From Oceanicola sp. (GTDB lineage Bacteria > Pseudomonadota > Alphaproteobacteria > Rhodobacterales > Rhodobacteraceae): 33,359 bases of DNA. Under the pieces are notes generated by a model that saw nothing but the letters and a program-made list of their open reading frames with translations, searched no databases and was not told where the DNA came from. A program made the position numbers and the translations under genes. Position 1 is the first letter of the stretch. Each line of letters starts with the position of its first letter. Below are positions 32,501-33,359 of this stretch, in pieces. Location: NCBI GenBank assembly GCA_022447275.1, contig JAKVBK010000031.1, forward strand, positions 1 through 33,359. Reading direction: 5' to 3'.

Positions 32501-33359
32501 TGGCCGGGTCTATGCCGCCGCTATCGGAAACCGTGATGAGGTAGTCGACACCGATCCCTGCGGTAGAGCCCCAGGTCTGGATCACGATGTCATCCGCATG
32601 GCTGCCACCATCGATCAACAAGCTGTCGCCTGCGGCCTGGTTATCGGGCCGAATGATCTGGATGAAATCATCCTGATCGCCCGTCCGGATGGCCATGGCG
32701 CCGGTGCTGGTGCTGTCTGTGACAAGCACCTCATCCGCCCCGGTACCGGTTTGCACTTCGATGATCGGGGCGCTCAATGCGGCATTGGTGGCATAGACCT
32801 CATCACGCTCCGCGCCTGTCAGAATATCCAGCCGCACCGCGCCAGTAAGGCTGCCGGTGACGTCCACGATATCGCGGCCGGAGCCAGAGGTGATCGTCAA
32901 GGCGCCGCTTGTGGCCGAAACGGAGCCGTCAATGTCCGTGCGCCCACCCCCATTGCCAGTGTCAATGGTCAGGGCAGACCCGCTCAAGACGCCGGCGCTG
33001 GTCAGGTTTACGGTGTCAAAGCCCTCCCCAGTGGCGATGTCGAAGGTGCTGACCGATGTGACCGAAGAGGTGATATCCACATCATCCGCGTCGCCGCCCA
33101 TATCCACCCGGAAGAGGCCCGACGCCGTCACATCGCCATCCAGATCGATCCGGCCCTGGCCTTCGCCCGTGTCCATCTCGATATCCGCGCCGCTGATCGC
33201 GCCGGCGTCCGTCAGGTTGATCGTGTCCGCTCCGGCGTGGGTGTCAAAGTCGATGGCACCCGTGGCCTGAACCGTGCTGGTGATGTCGATGTCGTCCTGG
33301 TCATCGCCCATATCGAGCAGCAGGAAGCCCGACGCCGTCACATCGCCATCCAGATCGAT
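23544..33359 (-). CDS. Giant Ca-binding repeat protein, N-terminus beyond the window
   Basis: The frame is open to the right edge (3,271 residues seen), so the real start lies outside; the GTG at 33341 is inside a repeat and not a start. In order, it has 70-residue beta-repeats (DLDGDVTASG..., VNLTSAG...) over the first 215 or so visible residues, then mixed RTX-like and beta-solenoid sequence to about 620. Calx-beta-like modules (FTDANWDQ, TFTEADWDQ, VEGG/VQEG starts) span about 620-1115. A long array of RTX units (GGxGxDxI) and GDHG-type units covers about 1250-2960, and a non-RTX C-terminal region of about 270 residues ends RSLRGRELD. It is very acidic and almost Cys-free. It is probably a secreted or cell-surface protein needing Ca2+ to fold, and the likely cargo of the downstream export genes. 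The C-terminus lacks a typical type I secretion signal. Confidence 0.9.
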   Translation of the reverse strand: MDLDGDVTASGFLLLDMGDDQDDIDITSTVQATGAIDFDTHAGADTINLTDAGAISGADIEMDTGEGQGRIDLDGDVTASGLFRVDMGGDADDVDITSSVTSVSTFDIATGEGFDTVNLTSAGVLSGSALTIDTGNGGGRTDIDGSVSATSGALTITSGSGRDIVDVTGSLTGAVRLDILTGAERDEVYATNAALSAPIIEVQTGTGADEVLVTDSTSTGAMAIRTGDQDDFIQIIRPDNQAAGDSLLIDGGSHADDIVIQTWGSTAGIGVDYLITVSDSGGIDPANGADTLEMLGTGDNDTFLSRAGFVALLHGTEDQIRGLATGRPASVERIDYDRSLNGRFSMIGGAGDDLFISDDNATTITMDGGLGADSFQIGQLFGSDPVAGGTYTENGLLISNGIALGDDIATVETTRGFLSRGGTFAITAFGGEGADDFTVYSNKAEVRLEGENGNDEFVVRAFLLADTGQLNGQGNVGVTAGGGDDAIQYNINAPVDIDGGEGFDKVVVLGTEGNDTLVVTEEGVFGAGLNVRLSENEEALEVDALEGDDTIFVQSTKDGTVTTVIGGLGSDTINVAGDVTGAVYSAEIEGRSAEINHLSQSGDSDYQNLLLSGLTPIIADAEQGQIVVAQTGEDTAVAEGGALDSYTVRLADVPDTGKSVFVTISAGISSRQDRRLSVPQKAAGDAITLVGSDLTRLSGSWLDDGFGDWQGLTLSGAGDNDGNYTIAAISSDGRVITINETFAVDVTTATTDIAVAGQEAASVLISADGSTFTDGVVLEFTDANWDQEQTITVRAEDDAAQEGDRVVMISHAVDSADTQFDKAKVANIVVEVADNDLAEVKLVESGYDTFVQEGSAASQITDTYEIVLTRQPAPGETVTLTLTDTSNSGDISLSASTLTFTEADWDQPQLVTVTAIALDGVENPERFNIVHAISTNGTVYAAAENKDLSVVVSDGDSAGIVLRESDGKTLIIDQPGEVDSYTLRLSKAPAAGETVKVIVVDQGQTRVVASPRVTTSTLFSGAIPLEFIRDPDAADRIVRTDGGNFRTDGFVQGLVMDITGTTDNDGAYAIAELSEDGSTITVAAGQFLKDETVTAGITILETSVTFTDANWDQAVTVTLEADPSFVPSQIDRITRSFPAEPHRLDLIAGPLVIDGGAGSGRELKAAVMLPTERDPGPLDITTIDEETEQNDRVNLFNDGSLIADTGRMYNDANGILNVDGLGMGSGTVTIDQGPGLPDLEFARGISIDRTEIVELMLGQGDDTFTVEGTNIASDFDTADANAVNLPITQIHGGGGADTITVSEITKTTGDDHALLVIYGDTDAAGARYNFEGGVPNGNAAVFNAVDFPDDHGDLIDASAALDPSDTATLGVVIYGGVGEDTIIGSAGRDHIAGGSGDDDISAGAGNDLIYGDNGFTVDLVARTLVQVALVDDAPQFRSADTRQGGQDIIKGAAGDDIVFGDHGLITQTAGTHLILSTGDLTRAETTDTGRGEDDQITLLTGNDIAFGGAGEDTLHATAGANILLGDHGLIDWTSSDGDTASIDLVESISDASGADDSLTTQGTGADILIGGEGADTISGADGDNLVIGDTARITGFTGGAGLGSLALELATIEATNNAHGGDDTITVGAGTDVVIAGVGADSVVAGEGDNLVLGDLGRMHWHDGAGAANPLMRVEGVQDSTGAGDVITTGTGADLILGGEGADTITGDDGTNIILGDLGQIFGHLDGAAYGQLNLTPARIESTDPGIGGDDDISTGTGTDIVLGGFGSDTIVTTGGDNILIGDHGVIDWTISDSDPASIDLISTLAESVGAGDTITAGAGDDVIIGGAGSDSLTGGDGTNVILADAGQITGRASGSGMGALALELEQIISLRPDMAGDDDVTGGVGTDYVLGGSGSDVITLDDVGSASDVVVADNGLIRFRVAVSGDVTPVILQARSLFVRNGGDDSVTTSAEGSDIILGGSGGDTLAAGGGNDLILGDNGMLTGHVAAPVGAALISLARVQTSYARVGARDVITTGAGASVIFAGAGDDDVDTTSVATLDAADIVFGDHGRALFDVPASATPQPIALLLQSLDLDQGGADTLRTGLGSDIVVGGFAADSIDASDGANIVFGDHGELEGTTDTALAQDGLPISLARLATLAPTIGMGDQITTGTGADIVLGGAGGDQIKANDGDGPAVFDASNILLGDHGEIVFLNPLTGANLPTLIRSVDPTIGGDDVIQSGAGYDMIIGGTGADEIFGHGGSDVIAGDHLRAEGLVTLTTLPLTAQGVADFEVISIFTDSQSGAGADVIDAGAGDDLVLGQQGADIIHGRSGDDDLIGGHNVSGGHDTGDMIDGGAGDDVVLGDNGTIYRKTGANGAASQFDARMRVLEGEALYGTNTHASQGAINDGKPLVTDAEQVNVDGTVQRTILLLDHGDGVDPALYGDDYIAGGSEDDLLFGQMGDDTIQGDGSIDLDQDGVIDLTQGTAVAAGRGADGLLDITTSIEDFNGLGRDGDDYIEGNAGDDVIFGNLGRDDIIGGSSSLYGLTDRTLRADGSDLVFGGAGINAGRNDLGDLDATAHARDNDVIAGDNANIFRIVGTASALADGYVTFQYDTYSTALRIIPRAVDLLDYTEGGADVDAAAAALDRGAADEVHGEDGDDVIYGQLGGDALFGDAKSDDIIGGTGHDWISGGSGVDGVIGDDGRIMTSRNSTTTGEPLHGIDALDAVDQLVISGDQDAVRAVLNHDGMLVKHVNLTPFSTNPTNPDDQYWRATEANDIIFGGWGSDYLHGGVGSDAISGAEALPVAASPQDHRGHIISFDTPINPGTTTAVNETEFRNASSPAVHLVFLPLLNQDIGRAHISFNANNEVTLEAGNNPFFLNFDHTEGQLDARSENGYLSDGDDRIFGAIGNDILFGGTGKDRLYGGYGNDLISADDNLATTGVDNDATPNVDESLVVGLNDSPDEDISYEDFAFGGAGRDFLIANTAGDRLIDWVGDFNEYFLPYRSAGAPTVITDYSVELEDFIVAQAKADGVDPTRARDVDPTLSAAGIPLSLFGEPYGELGLVNSDNTNPVNLEEFRKQSDVDILSGRGTVDYGAILGPPVIPTGARLAASTIDNFGITIVPAQAGLYTGDASDVSTPVTGDTGPDRPGGAQITTFTSTLGIVVNAGAATIGGLNPDAETAAYVYDENNDIFILSNDAAVPQVKGTNTLLEFFDANGSLFAYVDQTGAVWIIDDIDDNPGGQPDSPDPVSGLDDTEDGWLLESTVAANGVAAVAQPYRSLRGRELD
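26590..28990 (-). repeat. Array of about 12 RTX-based units, 62-75 residues each
   Basis: Within the giant gene, units start with a GDHG/GDLG/ADNG-type turn after a hydrophobic strand (NILLGDHGLI, NLVLGDLGRM, NIVFGDHGEL). A variable 20-30-residue insert follows, then GGDDxITTGxGxDxVLGGxGxDxI. Some units are closer to each other than to neighbours: the DHG(L/V)IDWT units near 28770 and 28000, and the ITG...GLGSLALEL / ITG...GMGALALEL units near 28550 and 27790. This indicates duplication of blocks of several units. Confidence 0.8.
32700..33359 (-). repeat. 210-bp tandem repeats coding 70-residue beta units
   Basis: The 29 bases at 33121-33149 are repeated identically at 33331-33359, 210 bp apart, and a diverged third copy ends near 32940. 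Each unit codes (I/T)D(L/I)DG(D/S)V(T/S)A..., DI(T/V)..., V(N/Y)..(A/S)... with DTG-type turns. The array runs off the window edge, so the total copy number is unknown. Confidence 0.8.

Noticed and set aside
33339-33341. GTG as start of the giant protein
   Set aside because: It is inside a 70-residue repeat, and the frame stays open to the window edge (IDLDGD before it).

Overview
The window looks like a chromosomal segment of a marine alphaproteobacterium, most likely a Rhodobacterales/Roseobacter-type organism. The reasons are high G+C with strongly G/C-ending codons, a hemD - mic60 - hemY cluster in the alphaproteobacterial order, a CCA-encoded tRNA-Thr(CGU), and surface-protein families (FG-GAP/RTX, SapC, TbpB-like lipoproteins, Slam-like barrels) common in marine Rhodobacteraceae. 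The assignment is inferred from gene content only.

Layout. Positions 1-748 hold no convincing gene and are more A+T-rich than the rest; tRNA-Thr(CGU) lies at 749-824 on the minus strand. Positions 913-4897 (minus) carry hemD, a Mic60/mitofilin homologue and hemY, a housekeeping haem-synthesis and membrane-organisation cluster. Positions 5244-9737 (plus) carry a secreted FG-GAP/VCBS/RTX protein, a TbpB-barrel-like lipoprotein and a SapC-family protein. Positions 9777-10978 hold a divergent Crp/Fnr-type regulator and a small membrane protein. A minus-strand outer-membrane beta-barrel gene (about 11125-11865) is divergent from a Slam-like TPR plus beta-barrel gene (12208-13617).

From 13671 to the right edge there is one long, tightly packed minus-strand operon. 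In transcription order it is: a giant acidic repeat protein (more than 3,270 residues, N-terminus outside the window), a DUF3467-like small protein, a GAF-TM-HlyD fusion, a PqqD-like/M50 metalloprotease/HlyD fusion, a SecA-like ATPase lacking the usual C-terminal tail, a periplasmic HlyD-type adaptor, two orphan proteins and a radical SAM enzyme. Several junctions overlap by 4-14 bases, which implies translational coupling.

This operon is the best candidate for an under-described system. It combines a dedicated SecA paralogue with two membrane-anchored adaptor fusions and a membrane metalloprotease, next to a giant Ca-binding-repeat cargo, and no ABC transporter ATPase is visible. I infer a specialised export/processing route for the giant protein, with a possible radical-SAM/RRE-like maturation step.

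A second notable observation is a homologous non-coding leader, about 100 bp long with a core of 38 identities in 41 bases. It lies upstream of two unrelated surface-protein genes (5244 plus and 11865 minus) in inverted orientation, suggesting a shared promoter/leader and co-regulation. A third is the pairing of a TbpB-like lipoprotein with a Slam-like translocon about 4 kb away.
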